Shown here in pieces: positions 50,654-59,954 of a stretch of DNA of 64,000 bases (its first letter is position 1; every line of letters starts with the position of its first letter). The stretch covers positions 186,001 to 250,000 of the forward strand of contig JBNKOE010000001.1 in assembly GCA_050294475.1 (NCBI GenBank), given 5' to 3'. This DNA is from Thalassobellus sp050294475. Lineage in GTDB: Bacteria; Bacteroidota; Bacteroidia; Flavobacteriales; Flavobacteriaceae. Under the pieces are notes generated by a model that did no database searches, was not told the origin of the DNA, and saw only the letters and a list, made by a program, of their open reading frames with translations. Made by a program: the position numbers and the translations under genes.

Positions 50654-51838
50654 ATGCAACTTAATAACTACATAAAACGAAAAATGCCAATCCTAGCAGC
50701 AATTACTTTGCTACTTGGATTATCATCATGTGGATCATACCAATACGTTGGTGTAGATAATGATGGCATTTATGGCGATAATACTGTTAGAGTTATTCAA
50801 CAAGAAACTACTGTTGCAGAAACACCTAACGAAAATAACTATTACAAAGACTATTTTAGAAATAAATCGATGGAAGCCGATTATATGATTTCTAATAGTG
50901 AAATATTTACAGATATAGATAGTTATGAAGGCAATAATTATATAGAAAATGATTCTATAGTTACTACTAATGATTACCAAGGTTATGCTGGCTGGGGACA
51001 AAACAGCAATAACGTTACAATAAACTATATAGACAACGGTTGGAATAATTGGGGATGGAATGCTGGTTATGGTATAGGTTGGAACTACTGGGGTTATAAC
51101 GGATGGAATAATTGGAATTGGAACCGGTGGAACAGATGGAATAGCTGGGGATGGAATGATCCTTTTTGGTGTACTCCGTATTATGGTAGTTATTACGGTG
51201 GTTATTATGGTGGTGCCTGGATATATAATAGTTGGGGCTATAGAAACAGAGGTTACTATAGTTTAAATAATAGATATTATGCAAGAAATAATACGTCTTA
51301 TAGTGCTAGCAGAAGAGGTAGTTATGCTTCTATAAATAACAGAAATTTAGTTAGCAGATCTAGTAATATTAATAGACGTAACAGCATTGCTAACACTCAA
51401 AATAGAACTGCGGTTTCAAAATATAACACATCTAGAAGAAATAGTTCGTCTACCATTGCTAGTAGAAATGCAACACGATATTCAACAAACGGTAATACTG
51501 TTAGACGAAGTACTAGTAGTGCTACAAGAAATTACAGTCCAAGAACGCAATCTAGCAGTACAACAATAAGAAGAAGTACTTCGGTAAGAACACCATCTTC
51601 AAATTCTACTTCAAGAGGAACATCGTCTACAGTTAGAAGAAGTTCAAATTCAAGATACACACCATCTAGAAATAATTCTAATTACAGTAGATCGTCATCA
51701 TCTTCAAGAAATTCTAGCTATACACCTAGTAGAAGTAGTTCTTCTAGCTCGAGTTCAGCCTCAAGATCTTCAAGCAGTAGAAGTTCTAGTGGAAGCTCAA
51801 GAAGTTCTGGTTCTTCAGGTGGAGGAAGACGTCGCTAA
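50654..51838 (+). CDS. Low-complexity lipoprotein with Trp/Asn/Gly-rich and Ser/Arg-rich halves
   Basis: A 394-residue lipoprotein (lipobox LGLSSC, lipidated Cys about 26). An acidic/Asn-rich part is followed by a short region of repeated Trp with Asn/Gly/Tyr (about 130-200; units such as NGWNNW, NRWNSWGW), then a long tail from about 220 to the end composed nearly only of Ser, Arg, Asn and Thr, finishing SSGGGRRR. Similar proteins of unknown role occur in flavobacteria beside OmpP1-type barrels, as here (31 bp). The tail is likely disordered and strongly positive and might bind nucleic acid or polyanions outside the membrane; that is speculation. Confidence 0.8.
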   Translation: MQLNNYIKRKMPILAAITLLLGLSSCGSYQYVGVDNDGIYGDNTVRVIQQETTVAETPNENNYYKDYFRNKSMEADYMISNSEIFTDIDSYEGNNYIENDSIVTTNDYQGYAGWGQNSNNVTINYIDNGWNNWGWNAGYGIGWNYWGYNGWNNWNWNRWNRWNSWGWNDPFWCTPYYGSYYGGYYGGAWIYNSWGYRNRGYYSLNNRYYARNNTSYSASRRGSYASINNRNLVSRSSNINRRNSIANTQNRTAVSKYNTSRRNSSSTIASRNATRYSTNGNTVRRSTSSATRNYSPRTQSSSTTIRRSTSVRTPSSNSTSRGTSSTVRRSSNSRYTPSRNNSNYSRSSSSSRNSSYTPSRSSSSSSSSASRSSSSRSSSGSSRSSGSSGGGRRR

Positions 51839-51869
51839 ATCTTATTTAAAAAAATTAAAAAACACACAC

Positions 51870-53372
51870 ATGAAAAAGTTAAATCTACTATTCATAGGCT
51901 TGCTATCTATGTCTACTTTATACGCACAAGACATTACTGATGCGGTTAGATATTCTCAAGACGAAATTCAAGGATCTGCTCGTTTTAGAGCCTTAAGTGG
52001 TGCTTTTGGCGCTTTAGGTGGCGATATGAGTGCCGTTAGCTTAAACCCTGCTGGATCTGCCGTGTTTAGTCAAAGCCATGCTTCTTTTTCGATTGATATA
52101 ACAGATTCAAATAACGACACCAATTATTTTGGCAATTTAGAAACGACAAACGATTCTAATTTTAATTTAAATCAAGGAGGTGCTGCTTTTGTATTTAAAA
52201 GTAATAATAATTCACCTTGGAAAAAATTTACTTTAGCGATTGCTTATGATAGAACTAATAATCATGATGATAATTGGAATGCTGTTGGAACAAATACAAA
52301 TAATCAATCTATTGATTTATATTTTTCTAATTATGCTAATGGCGTTAGACTAGGAGACATTTCTTTAATTGGTGATGAATTTATAGAAGATGCCTATCAA
52401 GATATAGGAAATGTTTTTGGTTTTCAGCATCAACAAGCATTTTTAGGCTATCAATCTTTTATACTTGAACCTGATTTAGACGATGATGATAATACAACGT
52501 ATTCTTCAAATTTAGGTAATGGCACTTTTCAGCATAATTACTCATACTTAGCTACGGGTTATAATGGTAAAGTTTCATTTAACATGGCAACTCAATATGA
52601 GGACAATTTATATTTAGGGCTAAATTTAAATTCTCATTTTATAGATTACCAACGTTCAACATTTCTTGCTGAAGACAACAATAATTCTAGCTCATTAATT
52701 AATTTCATTGACTTTGGTAATACATTATCTACTACAGGAAATGGGTTTTCGTTCCAACTAGGTGGTATCATAAAATTAAGTTCAGAATTTAGAGTAGGTT
52801 TAACCTATGATTCACCAACATGGTACACTATTGAGGAAGAAACCACACAATCGATAGACACTAATTTAGCAGATTCTGATATTAATTTTATTAGTGATAT
52901 TGTAAACGTTTACCCTCAATACAAACTACAAACACCTGGTAAAATAACAGGAAGCTTAGCCTATGTTTTCGCTAAACAAGGTTTAATTAGTTTCGATTAC
53001 TCTAAGAAAGATTACGGTGCTACAAAATTTAAACCAGAAAACGATTATATAGATTTAAATAGAGACATTGCAAATGTATTAACTACAGCATCAACCTATA
53101 GATTAGGTGGCGAATATAAAGTAAAACAATTTAGTTTTAGAGGTGGTTATCGCTTTGAGGAAAGTCCGTACAAAGATGGCGTTACAGTGGGTGATTTAAC
53201 AGGCTACTCTTTGGGAGTTGGTTTTAATTTTGGTAATACAAAACTAGACTTAACTTATGACCAATCTGAACGCTCTTTCGAAACACCTCTTTATAATGTT
53301 GGCTTAACAGACACTGCAAATATCAATAAAGTAAACTCAAATATAACACTATCACTTAGCTTCAATATTTAA
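51870..53372 (+). CDS. OmpP1/FadL/TodX-family outer-membrane transport protein
   Basis: The start is the ATG at 51870 (MKKLNLLFIGLLSMSTLYAQ, Sec signal); a longer frame upstream overlaps the preceding gene and is rejected. The 500-residue protein has the family N-terminus SARFRALSGAFGALGGDMSA and VSLNPAGSAVFSQSH, then alternating beta strands, ending in the barrel strand NITLSLSFNI. FadL-type barrels let hydrophobic compounds cross the outer membrane. It lies 31 bp after the low-complexity lipoprotein gene, probably in one transcript, and is closed by a terminator. Confidence 0.9.
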   Translation: MKKLNLLFIGLLSMSTLYAQDITDAVRYSQDEIQGSARFRALSGAFGALGGDMSAVSLNPAGSAVFSQSHASFSIDITDSNNDTNYFGNLETTNDSNFNLNQGGAAFVFKSNNNSPWKKFTLAIAYDRTNNHDDNWNAVGTNTNNQSIDLYFSNYANGVRLGDISLIGDEFIEDAYQDIGNVFGFQHQQAFLGYQSFILEPDLDDDDNTTYSSNLGNGTFQHNYSYLATGYNGKVSFNMATQYEDNLYLGLNLNSHFIDYQRSTFLAEDNNNSSSLINFIDFGNTLSTTGNGFSFQLGGIIKLSSEFRVGLTYDSPTWYTIEEETTQSIDTNLADSDINFISDIVNVYPQYKLQTPGKITGSLAYVFAKQGLISFDYSKKDYGATKFKPENDYIDLNRDIANVLTTASTYRLGGEYKVKQFSFRGGYRFEESPYKDGVTVGDLTGYSLGVGFNFGNTKLDLTYDQSERSFETPLYNVGLTDTANINKVNSNITLSLSFNI

Positions 53373-53391
53373 TAGTTCAATAAAATATTTT

Positions 53392-53424
53392 AAAAAGCTT
53401 GAACTTAAACAGTTCAGGCTTTTT
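53392..53424 (+). terminator. Intrinsic terminator of the OmpP1 gene
   Basis: AAAAAGCTTGAACT pairs with AGTTCAGGCTTTTT (one G-U) around TTAAAC..; a T-rich tail follows. Confidence 0.85.
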
Positions 53425-53513
53425 TATTTAAATGTAATTTATTTGGTTTACACCAGACAAACACATTACAATTAATTGTTTGTTAAGATAAAACATAAGA
53501 AAACGGAATTACT

Positions 53514-53521
53514 TATCTTTG
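53514..53521 (+). promoter_or_regulatory. Candidate -7 box of folE
   Basis: TATCTTTG fits TAnnTTTG exactly, followed by CAGACTT. It would give a leader of about 110 nt before the folE ATG (53639). Confidence 0.45.
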
Positions 53522-53638
53522 CAGACTTAAAACGTGATTTTTTTATAGATGAAATAAGCCTAAACTATAATTTTATCGAATTTCAATATTCATAACAGGC
53601 GAATTACATCTAACATCTAAAGCAATTAATAATTACTG

Positions 53639-54316
53639 ATGAAAATTGACAATAACATAGAAGAATATGACTCTTTAGGAGAAGACCATATTGGAACTTC
53701 ATCAAACACACCACTTCGCATGGATGCTTTTGAGCTTTCAAACGAAGAAAAAATAGACATCATCAAAGATGATGTTCGCCACATCATGGAAACATTAGGG
53801 CTTGATTTAACTGACGATAGTTTAAATGGCACGCCCAATCGTGTAGCAAAAATGTTTGTTAACGAAATTTTTAGTGGCTTAAACCCAAAGAAAAAACCAA
53901 AGGCTTCCACGTTTGAAAATAAATACAAATACGGAGAAATGCTTGTTGAAAAAAACATTACTGTTTACTCAACTTGCGAACATCATTTACTGCCTATTGT
54001 AGGAAGAGCACATGTTGCCTACATTTCTAATGGTACTGTTGTTGGTTTATCTAAAATGAATCGTGTGGTTGATTATTTTGCTAAACGTCCGCAAGTTCAA
54101 GAGCGTTTAACCATTCAAATTGTAAAAGAATTACAAAAGGTTTTAAATACACAAGATGTTGCTTGTGTTATTGATGCTAAACATTTATGCGTAAATTCTA
54201 GAGGTATTAGAGATATTGAAAGCAGCACAGTAACTTCAGAATTTGGCGGGAAATTTAAAGAAGAAACCACGCGTAGAGAATTTTTAGACTATATCAAGTT
54301 AGATACGAAGTTTTAA
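53639..54316 (+). CDS. folE: GTP cyclohydrolase I
   Basis: A 225-residue protein. The Zn and active-site motif TVYSTCEHHLLPIVGRAHVAYI, then MNRVVDYFAKRPQVQERLT, the third Zn ligand region DVACVIDAKHLCVNSRGI and the ending TRREFLDYI are all intact. It converts GTP to dihydroneopterin triphosphate, the first step of folate synthesis. The first 35 residues are a loosely conserved extension. It lies 55 bp before cysS. Confidence 0.97.
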   Translation: MKIDNNIEEYDSLGEDHIGTSSNTPLRMDAFELSNEEKIDIIKDDVRHIMETLGLDLTDDSLNGTPNRVAKMFVNEIFSGLNPKKKPKASTFENKYKYGEMLVEKNITVYSTCEHHLLPIVGRAHVAYISNGTVVGLSKMNRVVDYFAKRPQVQERLTIQIVKELQKVLNTQDVACVIDAKHLCVNSRGIRDIESSTVTSEFGGKFKEETTRREFLDYIKLDTKF

Positions 54317-54371
54317 TTCAACCCTTTCTTATTATAATAGCATATCAACAAGCAGCTTAACAAAATTACAA

Positions 54372-55853
54372 ATGCAGTTATATCAACATAATCCTATAAA
54401 AATATACAATTCACTAACAGGAACTAAAGAAACATTCAAACCTATCACCGAAGGTTATATAGGTATGTACGTTTGTGGACCAACTGTTTATAGCAATGTA
54501 CATCTAGGAAATGTTAGAACCTTCATGTCTTTTGATATGATTTTTCGTTATTTAAAGCATTTAGGATATAAAGTTCGTTATGTTAGAAATATAACAGATG
54601 CAGGTCATTTAGAAAATGATGCTGATGCTGGTGAAGATAAAATAACTAAAAAAGCCCGTTTAGAACAAATTGAACCTATGGAAGTCGTACAACGCTACAC
54701 GGTCAATTTTCATAACATTTTAAACACGTTTAATTTTCTTCCGCCAAGTATAGAACCTACTGCAACAGGTCATATTATTGAGCAAATTGATCTTATAAAA
54801 ACAATTATAGATAATGGTTTTGCCTACGAGGTAAATGGCTCAGTTTATTTTGATGTACACGCATTTGATAAAACACACGACTACGGAAAATTAAGCAAGC
54901 GAAAACTAGAAGATTTAATTCATAACACTCGTGAATTAGACGGACAAAGTGATAAAAAGAATCCACAAGATTTTGCTCTTTGGAAAAAAGCCGAACCACA
55001 ACACATTATGCGTTGGCCATCGCCTTGGAGTGACGGATTCCCTGGCTGGCATTTAGAATGTACTGCTATGAGTACGAAATATCTGGGTGAACAGTTTGAT
55101 ATTCATGGTGGTGGCATGGATTTAAAATTCCCGCATCACGAATGTGAAATAGCACAAAATGAAGCTGCCAAAGGCAAAACTCCTGTAAATTACTGGATGC
55201 ATGCTAACATGCTAGAGTTAAACGGACAGCGCATGTCTAAATCTACAGGAAACACAGTAAATCCTGACGAATTACTTTCTGGTAATAATAAATTTTTCAG
55301 TAAAGCTTATGCACCAAGTGTCATTCGTTTTTTTATTGCACAATCGTCTTACAGAAGCGTATTAGATTTAACCGATGATGGTTTATTAGCAAGTGAAAAA
55401 GGCTTTTTTAGACTTATGGACGGCATTAATTTATTAGAGAGCTTAAAAGCTTCTGAAATGTCTTCAATTAATATCAATGCATGGAAACAGAAATGTTATG
55501 ATGCTATGAATGATGATTTTAATTCGCCTATTTTAATAGCACATTTATTTGAAGCCGTTAAATATATTAATCAAATTAAAGATGGTAGTGAAACATTATC
55601 TGCCGAAGATTTAACTCTTTTAAAAGACACTCTAAACAGTTTTGTTTTTGATATTCTAGGATTAGAAAACGTTACAAAAAAAGATTCTGGTAGCGATAAA
55701 CTTTCTGGTGCTGTTGATATTTTAATTAAATTACGACAAGAAGCTAGAGCCAATAAAGATTTTGCTTTGTCTGATAAAATCCGTGATGAATTAGCTAATG
55801 CTGGCATTCAGCTTAAAGACGGAAAAGAAGGCACAACATTTTCAATAAACTAA
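54372..55853 (+). CDS. cysS: Cysteinyl-tRNA synthetase
   Basis: A 493-residue class I synthetase. The HIGH-like motif is VHLGNVRTFMSFD after the Zn Cys in GMYVCGPTVYSNV; the other Zn ligands are in WHLECTAMS and KFPHHECEIAQ. The KMSKS motif is GQRMSKSTGN, and FDIHGGGMDLKF is typical. The C-terminal DALR-type helical domain ends LKDGKEGTTFSIN. It charges tRNA-Cys. Length is normal. Confidence 0.98.
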   Translation: MQLYQHNPIKIYNSLTGTKETFKPITEGYIGMYVCGPTVYSNVHLGNVRTFMSFDMIFRYLKHLGYKVRYVRNITDAGHLENDADAGEDKITKKARLEQIEPMEVVQRYTVNFHNILNTFNFLPPSIEPTATGHIIEQIDLIKTIIDNGFAYEVNGSVYFDVHAFDKTHDYGKLSKRKLEDLIHNTRELDGQSDKKNPQDFALWKKAEPQHIMRWPSPWSDGFPGWHLECTAMSTKYLGEQFDIHGGGMDLKFPHHECEIAQNEAAKGKTPVNYWMHANMLELNGQRMSKSTGNTVNPDELLSGNNKFFSKAYAPSVIRFFIAQSSYRSVLDLTDDGLLASEKGFFRLMDGINLLESLKASEMSSININAWKQKCYDAMNDDFNSPILIAHLFEAVKYINQIKDGSETLSAEDLTLLKDTLNSFVFDILGLENVTKKDSGSDKLSGAVDILIKLRQEARANKDFALSDKIRDELANAGIQLKDGKEGTTFSIN

Positions 55854-55863
55854 TTGCTTTATA

Positions 55864-55883
55864 ATTTCTGCCAAGTCAGAAAT
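55864..55883. repeat. 20-nt palindrome (dRS3-like)
   Basis: ATTTCTG-N6-CAGAAAT, perfect 7-bp arms, 10 bp after the cysS stop. A second imperfect element follows 17 bp on. Confidence 0.65.
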
Positions 55884-55900
55884 CCAATTTTATAAAATAG

Positions 55901-55920
55901 ATTCCCTCATTCAAGGGAGT
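55901..55920. repeat. 20-nt imperfect palindrome (dRS3-like)
   Basis: ATTCCCT-N6-AGGGAGT, same length and arm pattern, 6 bp before yidD. Confidence 0.5.
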
Positions 55921-55926
55921 AAAAAA

Positions 55927-56151
55927 ATGTTAAAAAAACTACTTATAGCGCCGTTTTTGTTTTTAATTAAAGTGTATCAACTCTTTATTTCACCATTAAC
56001 GCCCGCAACTTGTAGATATTCTCCAACCTGTTCTCATTACTCAAAAGAAGCATTACAAAAGCATGGCTTAATTAAAGGTGGCTGGCTGGCTATAAAACGC
56101 ATTTTTAGTTGTCATCCTTGGGGTGGTTCAGGCTATGATCCTGTACCTTAA
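55927..56151 (+). CDS. yidD: Membrane protein insertion efficiency factor YidD
   Basis: A 74-residue protein with an amphipathic N-terminus and the family core PATCRYSPTCSHYSKEALQK and RIFSCHPWGGSGYDPVP, with three conserved Cys. It assists YidC-dependent insertion of inner-membrane proteins. It is not in the usual rpmH-rnpA-yidC context but follows cysS. Its stop overlaps the stop of the convergent permease gene by 3-4 nt. Confidence 0.96.
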   Translation: MLKKLLIAPFLFLIKVYQLFISPLTPATCRYSPTCSHYSKEALQKHGLIKGGWLAIKRIFSCHPWGGSGYDPVP

Positions 56152-57383
56152 TCAAACCTAATAGCTTTTACTGGAGATATTTTAGTAATAATATACGATG
56201 GTACTAAAAGCATTATTAAACACAAAATAAGAGTACCTAAGTTTAATGCAAACACATAACCAAAACTTATATAAACAGGTGCTTCGGTAACATAATACAC
56301 ACTTGGATCTAAGGGAAATAACTTAAAATATTTTTGAGCAAAAAGTAAACCCAAACCTAAAATATTCCCCCATAATAATCCTAAAAAAATGAGATAAGAA
56401 GCATTGTATAAAAACAATTTTCTAATACTCCAATTATTACTACCTAGTGCTTTTAATATGCCTATCATTTGAGTTCGTTCAAGTATTAAAACAAGTAATG
56501 CGGTTATCATGTTTATTCCTGCAACCAAAATCATAATACCAATAATACCGTAAATATTTTTATCAAATATTTTTATCCACTCAAAAATGGAAGCATATTT
56601 ATCACTTACTGTTTGCGTATTAAAAGTAGATGGTGTGTTTTTATATATTTCAATGCCTTTTGTTTGCAACTCATCAAAATCATCAATAAACACTTCAAAG
56701 TTTCCTATTTGATCTTCTTTCCATTTATTAATACGCTGAATATGACGAATATTTCCAATTAAAAATTGTTTATCTAAATCTTGAAATCCAGAGTTATAAA
56801 TACCAACAATATTAAAAGTTATAATATTAGGAAGTTTTTCTGTGTCTTCTTTTAAAAACACCATTTGAAAGTTATTACCAACCTTAAAACCTAATCGGTT
56901 AGCTAAATATTGAGATATTAAAACCTCTTCGCTCCATTTCTTTTCAAAAGTTGGCAGTCTTCCTTCTATTAAAAACTCTTTAAAATATTTCCAATCGTAA
57001 TCGGTTCCTACGCCCTTTAAAATAGCGCCTTCAAAATCAGTTTCAGTACGAATAACACCAAATTTAGTTGCCACCGCTTGAATATGAGTTATACCATCAA
57101 CCGATTTAAATTCTGGATAAAAATCTTGATTCTTAGATATAGGAAATAGACTTTCTTGCGAATTATTACTATCGTAATTAGAAATAATAACGTCGCCATT
57201 AAATGCTACAACTTTATCGCGTATTTTTTGCTGTAAACCAATACCTGTTGCAATAGCAATCATCATAACCACAATGCCAATCGCAATTGCTGCAATACCA
57301 ATTTTTATTATTGGTGCCGATATGCTACTTTTATACGCTTTACTACCAATAATGCGTTTAGCTATAAAAAACTCGTAATTCAA
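56148..57383 (-). CDS. LolC/E-like ABC transporter permease (FtsX/MacB fold)
   Basis: A 411-residue protein if started at the TTG at 57383 (MNYEFFIAKRIIGSKAYKSS), which is where family members begin; the longest frame starts at an ATG at 57440 and would overlap the divergent gene. Four membrane helices: one at the N-terminus (IIKIGIAAIAIGIVVMMIAI) and three at the C-terminus (from IIGIMILVAGINMITALLVL), with a large periplasmic domain between (about 65-265). The GILKALGSNNWSIRKLFL loop is the ATPase coupling region. It likely moves lipoproteins from the inner membrane. Confidence 0.9.
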   Translation of the reverse strand: MNYEFFIAKRIIGSKAYKSSISAPIIKIGIAAIAIGIVVMMIAIATGIGLQQKIRDKVVAFNGDVIISNYDSNNSQESLFPISKNQDFYPEFKSVDGITHIQAVATKFGVIRTETDFEGAILKGVGTDYDWKYFKEFLIEGRLPTFEKKWSEEVLISQYLANRLGFKVGNNFQMVFLKEDTEKLPNIITFNIVGIYNSGFQDLDKQFLIGNIRHIQRINKWKEDQIGNFEVFIDDFDELQTKGIEIYKNTPSTFNTQTVSDKYASIFEWIKIFDKNIYGIIGIMILVAGINMITALLVLILERTQMIGILKALGSNNWSIRKLFLYNASYLIFLGLLWGNILGLGLLFAQKYFKLFPLDPSVYYVTEAPVYISFGYVFALNLGTLILCLIMLLVPSYIITKISPVKAIRFD

Positions 57384-57390
57384 ATTAACA

Positions 57391-58689
57391 ATGCCATTTA
57401 ATATTTTCAAAAATACAGTTTTATTATTTGTTTTAGTCATGATTTCTTGTGCAAACTTATCTAAATCTGAAGCCAGAAATCAGAACTCTAAAGTTACTGA
57501 ACAAAATAAAATTAAAAATGACAGTACTATTATAGTTGGAGCTAATCAAATAGAGTCTTATTTACCTTTACTTAAAGGAAAAAGGATTGGAATTGTGGCA
57601 AATCAAACAAGTGTTATTTTTAAAAAAGATATAGATTCTATTTTTTTAGTTGATCCTGAAACTATGGAAAAAAAATTAGAAAAGACAATAAATCATAGTA
57701 CACATTTAGTAGATTCACTCCTGTCTCTTAACGTAGATATAAAAACAGTTTTTGCTCCCGAACATGGTTTTAGAGGAACTGCTGATGCTGGTGAGCATGT
57801 AAAAGATGGCATAGACACTAAAACTAATTTACCTATAATTTCGCTTTACGGAAAAAACAAGAAACCATCTCCCGAACAACTTAAAAACATAGACCTCATG
57901 ATTTTTGATATTCAAGATGTTGGTGCTCGGTTTTACACATATATTTCGTCATTACACTATGTTATGGAAGCTTGTGCTGAAGCTAATATTCCTATAATTA
58001 TTCTTGATAGACCAAATCCTAACGGACAATATATCGACGGTCCAATTTTAGAAACTGAACATTCAAGCTTTGTTGGTATGCATCCTATTCCTGTAGTGCA
58101 TGGGATGACTATTGGCGAATATGCACAAATGATTAATGGTGAAGAATGGTTAACAAATGGTGTTCAATGTGAATTAAAAGTGATTCCCTTAAAAAACTAC
58201 ACTCATAAATCAACTTATAGTTTGCCAATTAAGCCTAGTCCAAACCTACCAAATGATAAATCTATTAACCTATATCCTAGTTTATGTTTTTTTGAAGGTA
58301 CTAATGTAAGTGCTGGAAGAGGAACAAAGTTTCCTTTTCAAATTTTTGGAAGTCCGTTTTTGAATTCTGAATTATACAATTTCAAATTTACTCCGCATCC
58401 AAATTTCGGTTCTAAATATCCAAAACATCAAGATAAATTATGCTTCGGAAAAAATTTAATCTTAACAGAAAATCTAAACACTTTAAATTTAAATTGGCTT
58501 ATTGAAGCTTATAATAATACTGAAAATAAAGCAGATTTCTTCAACGCATTCTTCACCAAATTAGCTGGCACAAAAAAACTTCAAGAACAAATTAAAGCTG
58601 GTTTAACAGAAACTGAAATTAAAGCAACATGGCAAGAAGGGTTAAAGAACTTTAAAAAAACAAGATCTAAATATTTAATTTATAAATAG
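57391..58689 (+). CDS. namZ: DUF1343 exo-beta-N-acetylmuramidase NamZ (GH171)
   Basis: A 432-residue lipoprotein (signal FKNTVLLFVLVMISC, lipidated Cys about 20). The DUF1343 core shows GKRIGIVANQTSV, VFAPEHGFRGTADAGEHV, DLMIFDIQDVGARFYTYISS, ILDRPNPNGQYIDGPIL, VGMHPIPVVHGMTIGEYA, LPNDKSINLYPSLCFFEGTN and SAGRGTKFPFQIFGSP. Characterised NamZ enzymes release N-acetylmuramate from the ends of peptidoglycan fragments for recycling. Start regions of this gene and the divergent permease lie within about 10-50 bp, so their promoters must sit inside each other's 5' sequence. Confidence 0.92.
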   Translation: MPFNIFKNTVLLFVLVMISCANLSKSEARNQNSKVTEQNKIKNDSTIIVGANQIESYLPLLKGKRIGIVANQTSVIFKKDIDSIFLVDPETMEKKLEKTINHSTHLVDSLLSLNVDIKTVFAPEHGFRGTADAGEHVKDGIDTKTNLPIISLYGKNKKPSPEQLKNIDLMIFDIQDVGARFYTYISSLHYVMEACAEANIPIIILDRPNPNGQYIDGPILETEHSSFVGMHPIPVVHGMTIGEYAQMINGEEWLTNGVQCELKVIPLKNYTHKSTYSLPIKPSPNLPNDKSINLYPSLCFFEGTNVSAGRGTKFPFQIFGSPFLNSELYNFKFTPHPNFGSKYPKHQDKLCFGKNLILTENLNTLNLNWLIEAYNNTENKADFFNAFFTKLAGTKKLQEQIKAGLTETEIKATWQEGLKNFKKTRSKYLIYK

Positions 58690-58694
58690 ATTTT

Positions 58695-59189
58695 TTAAAC
58701 TTTAATCCGTTTTTTCATTGCCTCAACAATATTAAAAGCAGCAGGACAAATAGCAACATTCTTTAATGTTAAGTTTGATATTTGCTGAAACTTTTTTCTA
58801 TCGGTATGTGGAAATTCCCGACATGCTTTAGGTCGAACTTCGTAAATAGAACAATAATTATCGGCTCCTAAAAACGTACAAGGCACACTTTGCAAAACAT
58901 AATCATGCTCTTCATCAATACGCAAATACTGACTAATAAATTGCTGTGTTTTCATTCTAAAATGTTTCGCAATTCTATCTACATCTTTATCGGTAAACAA
59001 AGGTCCTGTAGTTTTGCAACAGTTGGCACATTTTAAACAATCGGTACGCTCAAATTCTTCTTCATGCAAGTCTTGCATCACATAATCTAAATTTTTAGGC
59101 AGTTTCTTTTTTAGCTTCGCGAAGAATTTTTTGTTTTCGTTATGCTTATCTTTGGCGAGCTTTGGAAGATTATTTATAATGTCTTGCAT
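58695..59189 (-). CDS. YkgJ-family cysteine-cluster protein
   Basis: A 164-residue protein with the family cluster CLKCANCCKTTGP (about 55-67) and CTFLGADNYCSIYEVRPKAC followed by REFPH, seven conserved Cys that bind zinc or an iron-sulfur centre. The biochemical role of the family is not settled. It ends 5 bp after the convergent namZ gene. Confidence 0.9.
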   Translation of the reverse strand: MQDIINNLPKLAKDKHNENKKFFAKLKKKLPKNLDYVMQDLHEEEFERTDCLKCANCCKTTGPLFTDKDVDRIAKHFRMKTQQFISQYLRIDEEHDYVLQSVPCTFLGADNYCSIYEVRPKACREFPHTDRKKFQQISNLTLKNVAICPAAFNIVEAMKKRIKV

Positions 59190-59217
59190 GGTGCAAAAAT
59201 AATATATTTATTATGAG

Positions 59218-59237
59218 ATTTCCTCCTAAGAGGAAAT
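59218..59237. repeat. 20-nt palindrome (dRS3-like)
   Basis: ATTTCCT-N6-AGGAAAT, perfect 7-bp arms, 6 bp before the methyltransferase ATG. Confidence 0.65.
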
Positions 59238-59243
59238 GAAAAA

Positions 59244-59954
59244 ATGGCATTATTAATGAAAGACCTTTTCGGAAACGCCTTAATAGATTATCAAAACGGA
59301 GATTACACCGAAGACATCATCACTTCAACAAGTATTTCTGATGATGACACATTACCACTACCCTATTTGTTTCGTGGTTTTAAAGATATGCCAAAACTGG
59401 AACAACAAGCTTTAAAATTGGCAAAAGGCAGTATTTTAGATGTTGGATGTGGTGCTGGAAGCCATAGTTTATATTTACAAGAAAAAGGATTTCAAATTAA
59501 AGCCATTGACATTTCTAAAGGTGCTATTGAAGTTTGTAAACAACGTGGTGTTTTAAATGCTGAAGTGAAAAACATTCTAAATGAAACAGAAACCTTTGAT
59601 ACCATTTTATTACTGATGAATGGCACAGGAATCTTTCAAGAATTAGCCCAAGTTTCAAAATACTTAACGCATTTAAAAAGCCTGCTAAAGCCTAACGGAC
59701 AAATATTAATAGATTCATCTAATATTAAATACATGTACGAAGATGAAGATGGCGGTTATTGGATGGACACTAATGCTTCTTACTACGGCGAACTTGATTA
59801 TTACCTTTCATATAAAGGCGAAAAAGAAACACCTATGAAATGGTTGTATTTAGATTTTAACATGCTAAAACTTGCTTGTGAAACTGTTGGACTTAAATGC
59901 GAATTGGTTTTAAAAGGCACACATTTTGATTATTTGACGAGGCTAACTTGTTAA
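59244..59954 (+). CDS. Class I SAM-dependent methyltransferase
   Basis: A 236-residue protein (an internal ATG at 59256 is also possible). The Rossmann motif I is GSILDVGCGAGSHSLYLQEK, followed by IKAIDISKGAIEVCKQRG (motif II) and DTILLLMNGTGIFQEL. The substrate is not evident: the ILLLMNGTG and DSSNIKYMYEDEDGGYWM parts are typical of a small uncharacterised flavobacterial group. Its stop overlaps the convergent gene's stop by 4 nt. Confidence 0.88.
   Translation: MALLMKDLFGNALIDYQNGDYTEDIITSTSISDDDTLPLPYLFRGFKDMPKLEQQALKLAKGSILDVGCGAGSHSLYLQEKGFQIKAIDISKGAIEVCKQRGVLNAEVKNILNETETFDTILLLMNGTGIFQELAQVSKYLTHLKSLLKPNGQILIDSSNIKYMYEDEDGGYWMDTNASYYGELDYYLSYKGEKETPMKWLYLDFNMLKLACETVGLKCELVLKGTHFDYLTRLTC

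Noticed and set aside
50735..51284. Antisense frames opposite the low-complexity lipoprotein (His/Asn/Tyr- or Ile-rich).
   Set aside because: They mirror the biased codons of the real gene and have no independent features.
53626..53958. Frame opposite folE.
   Set aside because: folE has all active-site motifs; the opposite frame has none.
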